Origin: Rhodoferax saidenbachensis
Lineage (GTDB): Bacteria; Pseudomonadota; Gammaproteobacteria; Burkholderiales; Burkholderiaceae_C
Assembly: GCF_001955715.1 (NCBI RefSeq)
Contig: NZ_CP019239.1
Coordinates: 1,426,001 to 1,490,000, forward strand
Direction: 5' to 3'
DNA: 64,000 nucleotides
Shown: in pieces, positions 8,871 through 17,244 of the stretch
Layout of the letters: each line of letters starts with the position of its first letter
How positions within the stretch are numbered: position 1 is the stretch's first letter
Program-made: the position numbers and the translations under genes
The notes under the pieces: generated by a model
What the model saw: the letters and a program-made list of their open reading frames with translations, nothing else
The model's database searches: none
What the model was told of the DNA's origin: nothing

Positions 8871-9293
8871 CTATTTCCAGGGCGTAGGCGCCGGCACGTC
8901 GCAGACCGGGTCCACATCAATCGATTTGAAGTCCGCTGGCGAAACGATTTCCAGGTACTCCATGTCGGGCGAGTAGTCGAACAGGAAATGGCGAATGCCC
9001 GGGCGCTGGTGCACCACGTCACCGGCTTGCACCAGGGTCTCCTTGTCCTCGTACATGAACTTGGCCCAGCCCTTGGTCATGATCACGATCTGGAAATCCG
9101 CCTCATGGCGGTGCCATCCTGTGCCTGTTTCTGGTGCCTTATTGGCCTTCACCAGGTGCGCAATCACTTTGCCGTGCGTGGCGGCGGCGATTCCAAGGTC
9201 CTTGTAGAGGAAAAAATCCCGCAGTCCACCGGAGACAAATTGCGTGTCTTCGGGCTTCACATGGGAGAACAGGGTGGTTGTGCGGTCCAGCAT
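8871..9293 (-). CDS. Cupin domain protein
   Basis: A 140-residue single-domain cupin. Cupin motif 1 (GTGWHRHEADFQIVIMTKG) supplies two His and a Glu-type ligand, and motif 2 (PGIRHFLFDY) supplies the third His. The metal and the reaction are not predictable; small cupins act as dioxygenases, isomerases or ligand-binding proteins. The acidic C-terminal segment after VSPADFKS is typical of a subfamily found in Burkholderiales. Single gene. Confidence 0.85.
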   Translation of the reverse strand: MLDRTTTLFSHVKPEDTQFVSGGLRDFFLYKDLGIAAATHGKVIAHLVKANKAPETGTGWHRHEADFQIVIMTKGWAKFMYEDKETLVQAGDVVHQRPGIRHFLFDYSPDMEYLEIVSPADFKSIDVDPVCDVPAPTPWK

Positions 9294-9388
9294 GGGGTGC
9301 TCCTTTCGGAAAAAGGGGATGAAACACTGAATTGGTGCGGTGCAGCATCAAGCATGAAACGTTCCACCCAGTCCACGGCCGCAGACTA

Positions 9389-9666
9389 GGGCCTGTTCAC
9401 ACTATTTTTGCAAGTGCGAACGGGGTTAAAACAGCGCCAATCTAGGCGCACAGAATTTCTTGCTTTGGCGCCCAGACTGACTGTCTGGGCTAGGAGTGCA
9501 ACAACGAGTGGCGCTGTTTTAACCCCGTTCCCTTCGGGTTGCGGCCAAAAAGGCCATGCGCGGCGTTGCGAAGCCTTGCCGGGGGCCAACCCCGGCTGCG
9601 TTTCGCGCCTTGCCCATGGCCTTTTTGATCCGCAACGCATTTTGCAAAAATAGCGTGAACAGGCCC
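9389..9666. mobile_element. MITE-like palindromic element with 25-bp terminal inverted repeats and TA flanks
   Basis: A 278-bp non-coding block. The left end is GGGCCTGTTCACACTATTTT plus TGCAA (9389-9413) and the right end (9642-9666) is its reverse complement with one mismatch. TA dinucleotides flank both ends (9387-9388, 9667-9668), as expected of a Tc1/mariner or IS630-type target duplication. Inside lies a perfect 22-bp inverted repeat (9418-9439 with 9509-9530), a GCCCAGAC/GTCTGGGC hairpin (9470-9477/9483-9490), and a long imperfect hairpin built on AAAAAGGCCATG/CATGGCCTTTTT. No transposase is encoded. It ends 3 bp before the stop codon of the neighbouring gene. Confidence 0.8.
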
Positions 9667-9669
9667 TAA

Positions 9670-10953
9670 TCAGAAGAACGTCTCTATGGCCCCTGTCACG
9701 CGCCAGTCGTCTTCCACCAAAACCATCCAGCGCCATTTGTCGAACGTGGTGCAGGGGTGCGAGACGCCCAGCGCCACGCGGTCCCCCACGCACGGGGCAA
9801 CGCCCGCGGGGTCAAAGCGCAGAAAAGCATGCTGGTCGTTGAGTGCCGTGATCTTCCAGCCTGCGGGCGCTTCTTCGGCCGTGCGCAGGCTGCGGCGCGC
9901 CAGGCGTGCGGGAATGGGCATTTCGGTGTCGTAGGAAATGTCGCGCCGCCCGCAGCTCAGCAGGGCCAGTCCCGGCTCGGGCAGGGACTGCACGAGCGCC
10001 CAGACTTCCAGCGCGGGGCGCAGCGAATGGTCCAGCCCTTCGCGCTGTTCCACCTGGGCCAGGAAGCGCTTGTAGCTGCCGTGGTCGTGTGTGAGGTAGC
10101 AGCCCGAGCGCAGGATGCCGCGCACTGGGCGCGAGAGCCCCTGCATGCGCAGCATGGGAATCACCAGGTCAAACACCGCGGAGCCACCGGCCGTGACCAG
10201 TACTTCGCCCTGCGGCAGCAGGCCCTGGGCATCGCAGGCGCGCGCGACGTCGGTCACGCGGCGCACCAGTGCCGTAATTTCGCGCGCATCGTGGTCGGTG
10301 TCGCAGCGGGCCACGCCGCCTTCAAAACATTCGAGGCCGCCCAGGCGTACCGCCGACGAGCGCGCCATGGCCTGGGCCAGGGTGATCGCGTCTTCCAGCG
10401 TGCGGCAGCCCGTGCGTTGGCCTGGGATGCCCATCTCCAGCAGCACGTCCAGGCGCCCGTCAAAGCCGCGGCGCGCGGCCCAGTCCTCCACAAGCGCCAG
10501 TTGGGCCGGTGAATCGACCAGGAACCAGACGCGCAGCCCGGTATGTTGTTCCAGCAACATGCGCAGGCCGTCGAGGTCGGCATCGGCCAGCAACTGGTTG
10601 GCCAGGATGATGCGGCGCGCGCCGGCGTCCACCGCCACGGCCAACTGGAACACCGTGGCCACCGTCATGCCCCAGGCGCCGGCCTGCAATTGCTGGGCAA
10701 ACAGCGCGGGTGCCATGGTGGTTTTGCCGTGTGGCGCGAAGTCCACCCCCTTGCGGTGTGCGAAGTCCTGCATCCAGGCCAGGTTGTGCGCGAGCGCGGA
10801 GCGGCGCAGCACGGCCAGCGGATAGGCCAGATCGTCGGCCAGCACATTCCAGTTTTTTTGCGCAAGCTCAGAGGCCAGGCAGGGCGTGGCGGTCAGCGGA
10901 TAGCTCTTGCAGCGGTGGTCGAGGAGGAAGTCGTGTGGGGTGGCGTGGGTCAT
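9670..10953 (-). CDS. D-threonine aldolase / D-serine dehydratase-like PLP enzyme (amino acid deaminase type)
   Basis: A 427-residue fold-type III PLP enzyme. An alanine-racemase-like TIM barrel occupies about residues 45-280, with the PLP lysine Lys77 in PHGKTTMAP. The C-terminal domain ends in VSHPCTTFDKW, whose His and Cys are the zinc ligands in DSD1/D-threonine aldolase proteins. It should cleave or deaminate a D-3-hydroxy amino acid such as D-threonine or D-serine. With dadA and the serine/threonine enzymes it fits amino acid catabolism. A MITE-like element abuts the 3-prime end but leaves the stop intact. Confidence 0.85.
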   Translation of the reverse strand: MTHATPHDFLLDHRCKSYPLTATPCLASELAQKNWNVLADDLAYPLAVLRRSALAHNLAWMQDFAHRKGVDFAPHGKTTMAPALFAQQLQAGAWGMTVATVFQLAVAVDAGARRIILANQLLADADLDGLRMLLEQHTGLRVWFLVDSPAQLALVEDWAARRGFDGRLDVLLEMGIPGQRTGCRTLEDAITLAQAMARSSAVRLGGLECFEGGVARCDTDHDAREITALVRRVTDVARACDAQGLLPQGEVLVTAGGSAVFDLVIPMLRMQGLSRPVRGILRSGCYLTHDHGSYKRFLAQVEQREGLDHSLRPALEVWALVQSLPEPGLALLSCGRRDISYDTEMPIPARLARRSLRTAEEAPAGWKITALNDQHAFLRFDPAGVAPCVGDRVALGVSHPCTTFDKWRWMVLVEDDWRVTGAIETFF

Positions 10954-10969
10954 GGCAAGCCTTTAAGTT

Positions 10970-11023
10970 GCTATGAGTTTAATAGCTGCTGGCGCACATC
11001 CCCAAAGGGCTGGGGGCCATTTT
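10970..11023 (+). repeat. GCTAT-N7-ATAGC repeat, full copy
   Basis: Head GCTAT-N7-ATAGC, then TGCTGGCGC, 11 nt, GGGCT and GGCCATTTT, the full architecture of the family. It lies in the divergent region between the D-threonine-aldolase-like gene and aroC. Confidence 0.85.
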
Positions 11024-11112
11024 GATGCCAAAAATCCCCTGTTCTCAGCCGACCTGCGCCGCGCCGCATGGCGCAGCAGGGGGGGCCCACCCGTGGGGGA
11101 TAATCCTGCTCC

Positions 11113-12207
11113 ATGAGCGGCAACACCTTCGGACAACTCTTCGCAGTCACCAACTTCGGTGAATCCCACGGCCCGGCCATTGGCTGCGTGATTGACGGCT
11201 GCCCCCCCGGCATGGAACTGAGCGAGGCCGATATCCAGGGCGACCTGGACCGCCGCCGCCCCGGCACCAGCCGCCATGTGACGCAGCGCAACGAGCCTGA
11301 CACCGTGCAGATACTGAGCGGTGTGTACCAGGGCAAGACCACTGGTACCCCTATTGCGCTGCTGATCCAGAACACCGACCAGCGCAGCAAGGACTACGGC
11401 AACATCCTGGAGACCTTCCGCCCCGGTCATGCCGACTACACCTACTTCCAGAAATACGGCATCCGCGACCCACGCGGCGGTGGCCGTTCCAGCGCGCGCT
11501 TGACTGCGCCCATGGTGGCGGCCGGTGCCGTGGCGAAGAAGTGGCTCAAGGAAAAATACGGCACCACGTTCCGCGGTTGCATGACGCAGGTGGGTGATCT
11601 GCCGATTGCGTTTGAGTCGTGGGAGCATGTGCCCCATAACCCGTTCTTCGCGCCGCTTGCCGATGTGCAGGTGCTGGAGGACTATATGGACGCCTTGCGC
11701 AAAGCCGGTGACTCTTGCGGCGCACGCATCCGCGTCAGCGCGTCTAACGTGCCTGTGGGGCTGGGTGAGCCGCTGTTTGACAAGATGGACTCTGACATCG
11801 CCTACGCGATGATGGGCATCAACGCCGTCAAGGGCGTGGAGATTGGCGCCGGTTTTGCCAGCGTGGCGCAGCGCGGCACGGTTCATGGCGATTCACTCAC
11901 CCCGCAAGGTTTTGCCAGCAACAACGCGGGTGGTGTGCTCGGTGGCATCAGCACCGGACAAGACCTGGAAGTGAGCATTGCGATCAAGCCCACCAGTTCC
12001 ATCATCACGCCGCGTGATTCCATCGATGTACAGGGCAACCCGACCCAGGTCATCACCAAAGGCCGCCATGACCCGTGCGTGGGCATACGCGCCACCCCGA
12101 TTGCCGAGGCCATGTTGGCCCTGGTGGTGATGGAGCATGCGCTGCGCCACCGGGCCCAGTGTGGTGACGTGGTGCCTGTGCTCACGCCTATCCCGGGATC
12201 GATTTAA
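11113..12207 (+). CDS. aroC: Chorismate synthase
   Basis: A 364-residue enzyme that converts 5-enolpyruvylshikimate-3-phosphate to chorismate with reduced FMN, the last step of the shikimate pathway. Signature segments are [18 protein letters not shown] (residues 16-33), [20 protein letters not shown] and [17 protein letters not shown] near the C-terminus. Length is normal. The following MFS gene starts 3 bp after the stop, so they are probably co-transcribed. aroQ of the same pathway is 2.7 kb downstream. Confidence 0.97.
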   Translation: MSGNTFGQLFAVTNFGESHGPAIGCVIDGCPPGMELSEADIQGDLDRRRPGTSRHVTQRNEPDTVQILSGVYQGKTTGTPIALLIQNTDQRSKDYGNILETFRPGHADYTYFQKYGIRDPRGGGRSSARLTAPMVAAGAVAKKWLKEKYGTTFRGCMTQVGDLPIAFESWEHVPHNPFFAPLADVQVLEDYMDALRKAGDSCGARIRVSASNVPVGLGEPLFDKMDSDIAYAMMGINAVKGVEIGAGFASVAQRGTVHGDSLTPQGFASNNAGGVLGGISTGQDLEVSIAIKPTSSIITPRDSIDVQGNPTQVITKGRHDPCVGIRATPIAEAMLALVVMEHALRHRAQCGDVVPVLTPIPGSI

Positions 12208-12210
12208 GGC

Positions 12211-13401
12211 ATGCCCATAGCCGGGAATCGTCGGCACCTGATCCCGTTCTCGGCCCTCTCGGCCAGCTACTTCGCACACATCGGGTTTTTCAACCCCTAC
12301 CTGCCGTTGTGGCTCAAGGACTTGGGGCTGGGGCTGTTTGCCATCAGTCTGCTCACGTCGGTACAGGCCGCCACGCGCCTGTTTGCGCCCTATGGCTGGG
12401 GCTGGCTCAGCGACCACACGGGGGAACGCGTCAAACTTTTGCGTTACGGGGCCACGGCTGCGTTGCTGGTGTCTGCGGGGCTGTGGTTTGACTTTGGCGT
12501 GTGGTGGCTGGCTGCCGTGCTCTTGTTGATGTTCACCCACACCAGTTCCATGATGCCCATGAGCGAAGCCGCCATGGCGCACCTGGTGAGCAATGGCGGT
12601 GCCTTTGATGCCAAACGTTACGGCCGCGTGCGCCTGTGGGGCTCGTTGGGTTTTCTGGTCACGGTGTTTGTGGCGGGGGGCTGGTTCGAGCGGTATGGCA
12701 TGCGGCACTTTCCGGCGTGGACGGCGCTCACGCTCCTCGCAGTGGTGGCCAGTGTCTGGAGCCTGCCGGACCTGAAAGAGGCGGTCCATCCGCACGCAGC
12801 CAAGGTATCGGTCTGGCCCATCCTGCAGCAGCGCCCGGTGCAGTGGCTGTTTGCCTCGCTGTTTTTCCATGTGCTTTCACACATGGGCATGTATGTGTTT
12901 TTCTCGCTGTATCTGGATTCGCTGGGTTACAGCAAATCCATGATCGGGGTGTTGTGGGCCGTCTCGGTGATCGTGGAGATTGCCTGGTTCTTCACCCAGA
13001 GCCGCTGGTTGCCGCTGCTGAGCCTGACCGCCTGGTTGGTGGTCTGCGCGGGTGTGATGGCGCTGCGCATGGGCATCACGGCCAGCGCCGCTTCGGTCCT
13101 GCCGTTGTTGCTGCTGGCGCAGACCCTGCATGCGCTGACCTTTGCCGCCCACCACAGCGTGTGTATTGCCTTGCTGTCGCACCATTTCCCGGGCCAGTTG
13201 CGCGGACGCGGGCAGGCCTTGTACACCGTGATCGGCTACGGTTTTCCGGGTGTCATTGGTGGCATTCTGGGGGGCGTTTTGAGCACAAAATACGGCCTGG
13301 CCAGCGTGTTCTGGGCGACAGCAGCTATCAGTTTGATAGCGTTTCTCTGCAGCTTCAAGGTTTGGCGTCTACAGCATCCAGCCAGCGCGACAGCGGGTTG
13401 A
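12211..13401 (+). CDS. MFS transporter, HcaT-like (MFS_1_like)
   Basis: A 396-residue carrier with twelve predicted helices, resembling the 3-phenylpropionate transporter HcaT group (opening FSALSASYFAHIGFFNPYLPLWLKDLGL; SDHTGERVKLLRYG between TM2 and TM3; KRYGRVRLWGSLGF mid-protein). The substrate is not predictable. Its 3-prime end overlaps the end of the convergent EamA gene by 47 bp. A head copy of the dispersed repeat is read within the last transmembrane helix as TAAISLIAF (13318-13340). Confidence 0.85.
   Translation: MPIAGNRRHLIPFSALSASYFAHIGFFNPYLPLWLKDLGLGLFAISLLTSVQAATRLFAPYGWGWLSDHTGERVKLLRYGATAALLVSAGLWFDFGVWWLAAVLLLMFTHTSSMMPMSEAAMAHLVSNGGAFDAKRYGRVRLWGSLGFLVTVFVAGGWFERYGMRHFPAWTALTLLAVVASVWSLPDLKEAVHPHAAKVSVWPILQQRPVQWLFASLFFHVLSHMGMYVFFSLYLDSLGYSKSMIGVLWAVSVIVEIAWFFTQSRWLPLLSLTAWLVVCAGVMALRMGITASAASVLPLLLLAQTLHALTFAAHHSVCIALLSHHFPGQLRGRGQALYTVIGYGFPGVIGGILGGVLSTKYGLASVFWATAAISLIAFLCSFKVWRLQHPASATAG
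13318..13340 (-). repeat. GCTAT-N7-ATAGC repeat head, inside the MFS gene
   Basis: On the minus strand GCTAT-N7-ATAGC-TGCTG. Only the head is recognisable. In the MFS frame it reads AAISLIA, the same reading frame and pattern as the reverse copy in the EamA gene at 47479-47538 (AAMVCIA). Confidence 0.5.
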
Positions 13402-14248
13402 AGCCGCTTACCAGCGCGCTGGCCACCAGCACCAGCGCACCGCCCCAGAACAGGCCCGCACCCAGGGGTTCGTCCAGAAATACATGGCCCCAGGCGACGC
13501 CGAACACCGGCACCATGAACACCGGGCTCATGGCCGCTACCGGTGTCATATTGCGCATGATGCGCAGGTGCATCCAGTAGGCGATGCCCGAAGTCACGAT
13601 ACCCAGCATGGCCACCGCCGCCAGTGCGCCCGGCGTGAACTGGGCCTGCGGCAGGCTCCAGGCGGCGCCGGGCAGCAGCATCAGGAGGGCCGCGCTGTGG
13701 ATACCCATCGCAATTTCCAGCGGCTGCATGCGTGTGGTGGCGCGCTTCATCAGCGGCGTGGCAACGCCGTAACAGGCGGACGCGGCCACACAGGCCAGAA
13801 CTGCCAGCACCACGCGGCCGGTCAGTGCCACCGGCCCCAGGCGCAGGATCAGCGCCACACCGACGAAGCCCAGCAGGCAGCCGAAGAGCTTGCGTGGGGT
13901 CAGCGTGTCTTCCTTGAGCCAGGCCGATGCAAAGGTGCCGAACAGGACCGCCGTGGTGTTGAGCAACGCGCTGTAGCCGGCCGGAATCTGTAGCCCGGCC
14001 CAGGCAAACAAGAGAAAGGGCAGTGCCACGGTCAGCAGGCCCAGCAGTGTCAGTTCGCGCCAGTGCGCCAGCGGCCAGCGGTGCCGCATGAGCCGCATCA
14101 GCAGCGCCAGTGTCACCGTGGCCAGGCCGATACGAAGGGCCGCCAGCACATTGGGGCCCAGTACCGGCACGGCAATGCGGATCAGCATGAAGGAGGCACC
14201 CCACAGGGCGGAGAGTGCGACGAGCTGGGCAAAGAATCGGGTTTTCAC
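13355..14248 (-). CDS. EamA/DMT family transporter
   Basis: A 297-residue drug/metabolite transporter with two EamA repeats of five helices (about residues 1-135 and 145-285). Small-metabolite export is usual for the family. The start is GTG at 14246-14248, overlapping the stop of the upstream cyclase gene (GTGA); longer frames read back through the cyclase. The 3-prime end overlaps the convergent MFS gene by 47 bp, close to a repeat head. Confidence 0.85.
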   Translation of the reverse strand: MKTRFFAQLVALSALWGASFMLIRIAVPVLGPNVLAALRIGLATVTLALLMRLMRHRWPLAHWRELTLLGLLTVALPFLLFAWAGLQIPAGYSALLNTTAVLFGTFASAWLKEDTLTPRKLFGCLLGFVGVALILRLGPVALTGRVVLAVLACVAASACYGVATPLMKRATTRMQPLEIAMGIHSAALLMLLPGAAWSLPQAQFTPGALAAVAMLGIVTSGIAYWMHLRIMRNMTPVAAMSPVFMVPVFGVAWGHVFLDEPLGAGLFWGGALVLVASALVSGFNPLSRWLDAVDAKP

Positions 14249-14844
14249 AAAGAGGCAGTTTCGTTCAGGAGTTTGTACACAGGGCGGGTGTCGAATAACG
14301 TGCCGTGCGGCGCCCAAGTGCGGTCTGGCATGGTGGCGTGAAACAGGTCGGTCACCAGGATTTCGCCGCCGTGGGCCATCTCTTCGCCCAGTTTGGATGC
14401 CGCGTTGACCTCAGCGCCCCAGACTTCATGGTCGCCCACACGCAGCACAGTGCCGTAGCCCAGGCCTATGCAGACCGCAATGCGTTCTTCGGGCACGCGG
14501 CCTGGGTTGGCCGCATCGGTCGCGGCCACCATGGCGGCCGCGCAGGCGAGTGCATCTCGGGGCTGGTCAAACACGGCCATCAGCGAGTCACCCTCGCGCT
14601 TGAGGCACAGTCCGTGGTGCGCTGTGATCAGCGGAAGAAAAAGCGCCTCGGATTCCTGGATCAGTTGTAAAAAATGCAGGATGCCAAAAGCCTCCACCAG
14701 CCGCGAAAACCCCACGAGGTCCGTAAACATGACGGCCTGCGTGCGGCCAAAACGGGCGAAGATCGCCGCGTCTGTGGCGGCCCGGTCTGTCCCCGCGCGG
14801 CGGCGCTGTGCCAGCAGTTCTGCCAGTTCGTCTGCATCTGTCAC
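14245..14844 (-). CDS. Stand-alone class III adenylate/guanylate cyclase domain protein
   Basis: A 199-residue protein that is essentially one class III nucleotide cyclase domain. AVMFTDLVGFS (residues about 35-45) carries the first metal-binding Asp, REGDSLMAVFD the second, and VWGAEVNAASKLGEEM is the usual dimer and catalytic segment. No transmembrane or sensor domain is present. It should make cAMP or cGMP if active as a dimer. The start is GTG at 14842-14844 with AGGAGG seven bases upstream; longer in-frame readings run antisense through aroQ and were rejected. Coupled to the EamA gene by a GTGA overlap. Confidence 0.82.
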   Translation of the reverse strand: MTDADELAELLAQRRRAGTDRAATDAAIFARFGRTQAVMFTDLVGFSRLVEAFGILHFLQLIQESEALFLPLITAHHGLCLKREGDSLMAVFDQPRDALACAAAMVAATDAANPGRVPEERIAVCIGLGYGTVLRVGDHEVWGAEVNAASKLGEEMAHGGEILVTDLFHATMPDRTWAPHGTLFDTRPVYKLLNETASL

Positions 14845-14940
14845 GGTTTGCTCCTCCTGATTGGAATGATTGTGCGGCAATTCCTGGCGGCAACGGGTCG
14901 CGCGTTTGCTAAGCTTGGCGTTCGATTCACTGGAATTTTC

Positions 14941-15387
14941 ATGAAAACAGCACTCATCCTGAACGGCCCCAACCTCAACCTGCTCGGCACGCGCGAGCCC
15001 GCGGTCTACGGCGCGCAAACCCTGCAAGACGTGGAGGCCCTGTGTGAACGCGCCTGCCTGGCCAATGGGTTCAAACTGGATTTTCGCCAGACCAACCATG
15101 AAGGCACGCTGGTCGACTGGCTGCATGAAGCCGGCAAGTTGCACACCGCAGGCAAGCTGGCGGGCGTGATCCTCAACGCTGGCGCCTACACCCACACCAG
15201 CGTGGCGCTGCACGACGCGATCAAGGGCACCGGCATCACGTTGATCGAGCTGCACATCAGCAATGTGCACGCGCGCGAAGCTTTCCGCCACCACTCCTAC
15301 ATCTCGCCTGCAGCCAAAGCCGTGATGGCCGGTTTTGGTGTGAACGGTTATGCGCTGGCTGTGGCCGGCCTGGCCGGCATGCAATAA
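14941..15387 (+). CDS. aroQ: 3-dehydroquinate dehydratase, type II
   Basis: A 148-residue type II dehydroquinase of the shikimate pathway (3-dehydroquinate to 3-dehydroshikimate). ILNGPNLNLLGTREP (residues 6-20) carries the lid Arg, the catalytic Tyr is in AVYGAQTL, FRQTNHEG, NAGAYTHTSVALHDA and ELHISNVHAREAFRHHSYIS follow. The last His is catalytic. I chose the ATG at 14941; an open frame upstream reads antisense through the cyclase. Single gene, divergent from the cyclase. Confidence 0.96.
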   Translation: MKTALILNGPNLNLLGTREPAVYGAQTLQDVEALCERACLANGFKLDFRQTNHEGTLVDWLHEAGKLHTAGKLAGVILNAGAYTHTSVALHDAIKGTGITLIELHISNVHAREAFRHHSYISPAAKAVMAGFGVNGYALAVAGLAGMQ

Positions 15388-15396
15388 CTCTGCGCG

Positions 15397-16215
15397 CTAG
15401 CGTGCGGCGCTGACCGCGCGTGTCCATTCCAGCACTTCGGGAATCGATGCCGTCGGCGCACGCAGGTGCGAGACGCTGGGCTCGTAGTACTGGGTCAGCG
15501 GGTGGCGCGGCAGCGCGGCAAAGAGGGAGGGGTTGATCCTGACCAAGGCCGGGTAGTCATTGCGCGGTGCCACATACAGCACCGGCGTGGTTGCCGGCAT
15601 GCGCTGGATGGAGGCCAGCATGCCCAGTGCGCTGTTCGGGTCAAACCACGTCAGGTAGATGGCTGGGGTGGTGTGCAGTGGGGTGGTTCCCTTGGAGCCT
15701 TCGTAGTCGGCCAGTTGCACCTTATCGTTGCCCTTGCCCTCGGCCACCAGGGTGTGGGCCTTTTGCACGGCGTCGGCCAGTTTTTCGCGTGGCGTGGCGC
15801 TGCCGGGGTCACCTCCCGGCGCAAGGGCGATGGCGCCATCAACTGTGTGGCGGCTGGCGTAGTACAGCGCAAACAGGCCGCCCTGGCTGTGCCCGGCCAC
15901 AAACACCTTGGCCGCGCCCTGGCTGCGCAAGCTGGCGATAGCCTCGTCCACCTGCTTCTCTGCGGCGTCCAATGGCGCATCGTATTCACGCTGCCCCGAC
16001 CAGGGCATTTCCAGATTCGCCACTTTGTAGCCTTGCGACGCCAGCGCAGCGGCCAACTCGTTCACATGCCGTTGCGGGCTGCCTCCCTTGCCATGCATCA
16101 CCACGACCCCCGGTACCGGGCTAACACTCTGTGCCAGCACGGAGGATGGCAGGAGCAGCGGGACGGTGGCCGCCAGGGTCAGAAGCCATTGGCGAATGGG
16201 GTGGTGCAGCAGCAT
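15397..16215 (-). CDS. Exported alpha/beta hydrolase
   Basis: A 272-residue protein with a clear signal peptide (hydrophobic residues 9-27, cleavage near VLAQS). VVMHGKGGS forms the oxyanion loop, the nucleophile is in AGHSQGG and the late His in EPSVSHLRAP. Probably a periplasmic esterase or dienelactone-hydrolase-like enzyme; the substrate is not visible. It is followed on the opposite side by aroQ (convergent, 9-bp gap). It stands 21 bp downstream of the MBL-fold gene, possibly in one operon with it and the nitroreductase. Confidence 0.8.
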   Translation of the reverse strand: MLLHHPIRQWLLTLAATVPLLLPSSVLAQSVSPVPGVVVMHGKGGSPQRHVNELAAALASQGYKVANLEMPWSGQREYDAPLDAAEKQVDEAIASLRSQGAAKVFVAGHSQGGLFALYYASRHTVDGAIALAPGGDPGSATPREKLADAVQKAHTLVAEGKGNDKVQLADYEGSKGTTPLHTTPAIYLTWFDPNSALGMLASIQRMPATTPVLYVAPRNDYPALVRINPSLFAALPRHPLTQYYEPSVSHLRAPTASIPEVLEWTRAVSAAR

Positions 16216-16236
16216 GGTGTTGTCTCCCGGTGAAAT

Positions 16237-17244
16237 TCAAGGCAAGGGAATTACGCGCGTCTCGCCATGGCGCATCAGCCAGACTTTTTCCTGGGGCAAG
16301 CCGCGTTCCTGCAGTGCCACCGCCAGATCGCGCGGTGGTTGGTCAAAGCTTTCCTGCGTCAACATGAACGTGCCCCAATGCACGCCCATGCACTGTTGGG
16401 CGTCCAGGTCCAGCATCATCTGCACCGCATCGGCCGGGTTGACGTGCATGGGTTTCATGAAGTCGCGCGGCAGGTAGGCCCCTATGGGCAGGGCCAGAAA
16501 ATCCACCGCACCAATGCGCTGGCGTATGGCCTTGAAATCTGCGCTGTAACCGGTGTCGCCCGGAAACAGAAAGCGCCAGGGTTCCGGCGTGCCGCGTTCC
16601 CACTCCACCATGTAGCCACCCCACAGCGACGCATTGGTGTCAAACGGGGTGCGTCGGCTCCAGTGCTGCGCGGGTGTGAAGTGCAAGCGCAACGGTCCCT
16701 GTTGGGCCTGGTCCCACCAGCCCATTTCGGTGACCTCCGCAATACCCCGGTGCACAAACCAGGGCTTGAGTCCTTGGGGAACATAAAAATGGGGTCGCTG
16801 TCCACTGGCCAGCAATTGTGTGATCGTGGCGTCGCACAGGTGGTCGTAGTGGTTGTGCGAGATCAGCACCGCGTCAATCGGCGGCAGGTCTTGCGGCTTC
16901 AGCGGCGCGGGCACACGGCGTTTGGCGCCTACGCGCCCACCGGGGCCGGCAAAGTCGGCCAGTGTGGGGTCGGTCAGGATGTTCAGGCCTGCCACTTGCA
17001 GGAGCACGCTCACATGGCCTAACCAAGTGACCACTGGCGCTTGCTGGCGCTGGTGCAGGCGCGTCAGATCGGGCGCCACGCTCCAGGCCTTGGCAAAGGC
17101 GTCGTAGCCGCCTTCCGGGTCGGCCTTGGGTTTGAAGTCACCGCGCAGGCTGCGCCAGACCATTTCGTACCAGGGGAAGTCTCCAATGACCACCGCAAGA
17201 TCGCTGTTGCGGAAGCGGCCGGGGGAGGGCTTAGGGGTATCCAT
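16237..17244 (-). CDS. MBL-fold metallo-hydrolase (UlaG / NAPE-PLD-like)
   Basis: A 335-residue metallo-beta-lactamase-fold enzyme of the group that includes UlaG and N-acyl-phosphatidylethanolamine phospholipase D. VTWLGHVSVLLQ starts the fold, LISHNHYDHLCDATI holds the metal-binding HxHxDH cluster, and FPGDTGYSADF and MHVNPADA follow. No signal peptide is present. It overlaps the nitroreductase stop by 1 bp (TGATG), so the two are coupled. It is likely to be a phosphodiesterase or lactonase-type hydrolase, but the substrate is unknown. Confidence 0.85.
   Translation of the reverse strand: MDTPKPSPGRFRNSDLAVVIGDFPWYEMVWRSLRGDFKPKADPEGGYDAFAKAWSVAPDLTRLHQRQQAPVVTWLGHVSVLLQVAGLNILTDPTLADFAGPGGRVGAKRRVPAPLKPQDLPPIDAVLISHNHYDHLCDATITQLLASGQRPHFYVPQGLKPWFVHRGIAEVTEMGWWDQAQQGPLRLHFTPAQHWSRRTPFDTNASLWGGYMVEWERGTPEPWRFLFPGDTGYSADFKAIRQRIGAVDFLALPIGAYLPRDFMKPMHVNPADAVQMMLDLDAQQCMGVHWGTFMLTQESFDQPPRDLAVALQERGLPQEKVWLMRHGETRVIPLP

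Noticed and set aside
9386..9793. 135-residue minus-strand open frame across the MITE-like element
   Set aside because: It runs through the palindromic element and the end of another gene and has no domain. The element is better explained as non-coding.
14845..15384. Long N-terminal extension of the class III cyclase
   Set aside because: The extension is antisense to aroQ. A GTG with an AGGAGG at 14844 explains the gene.
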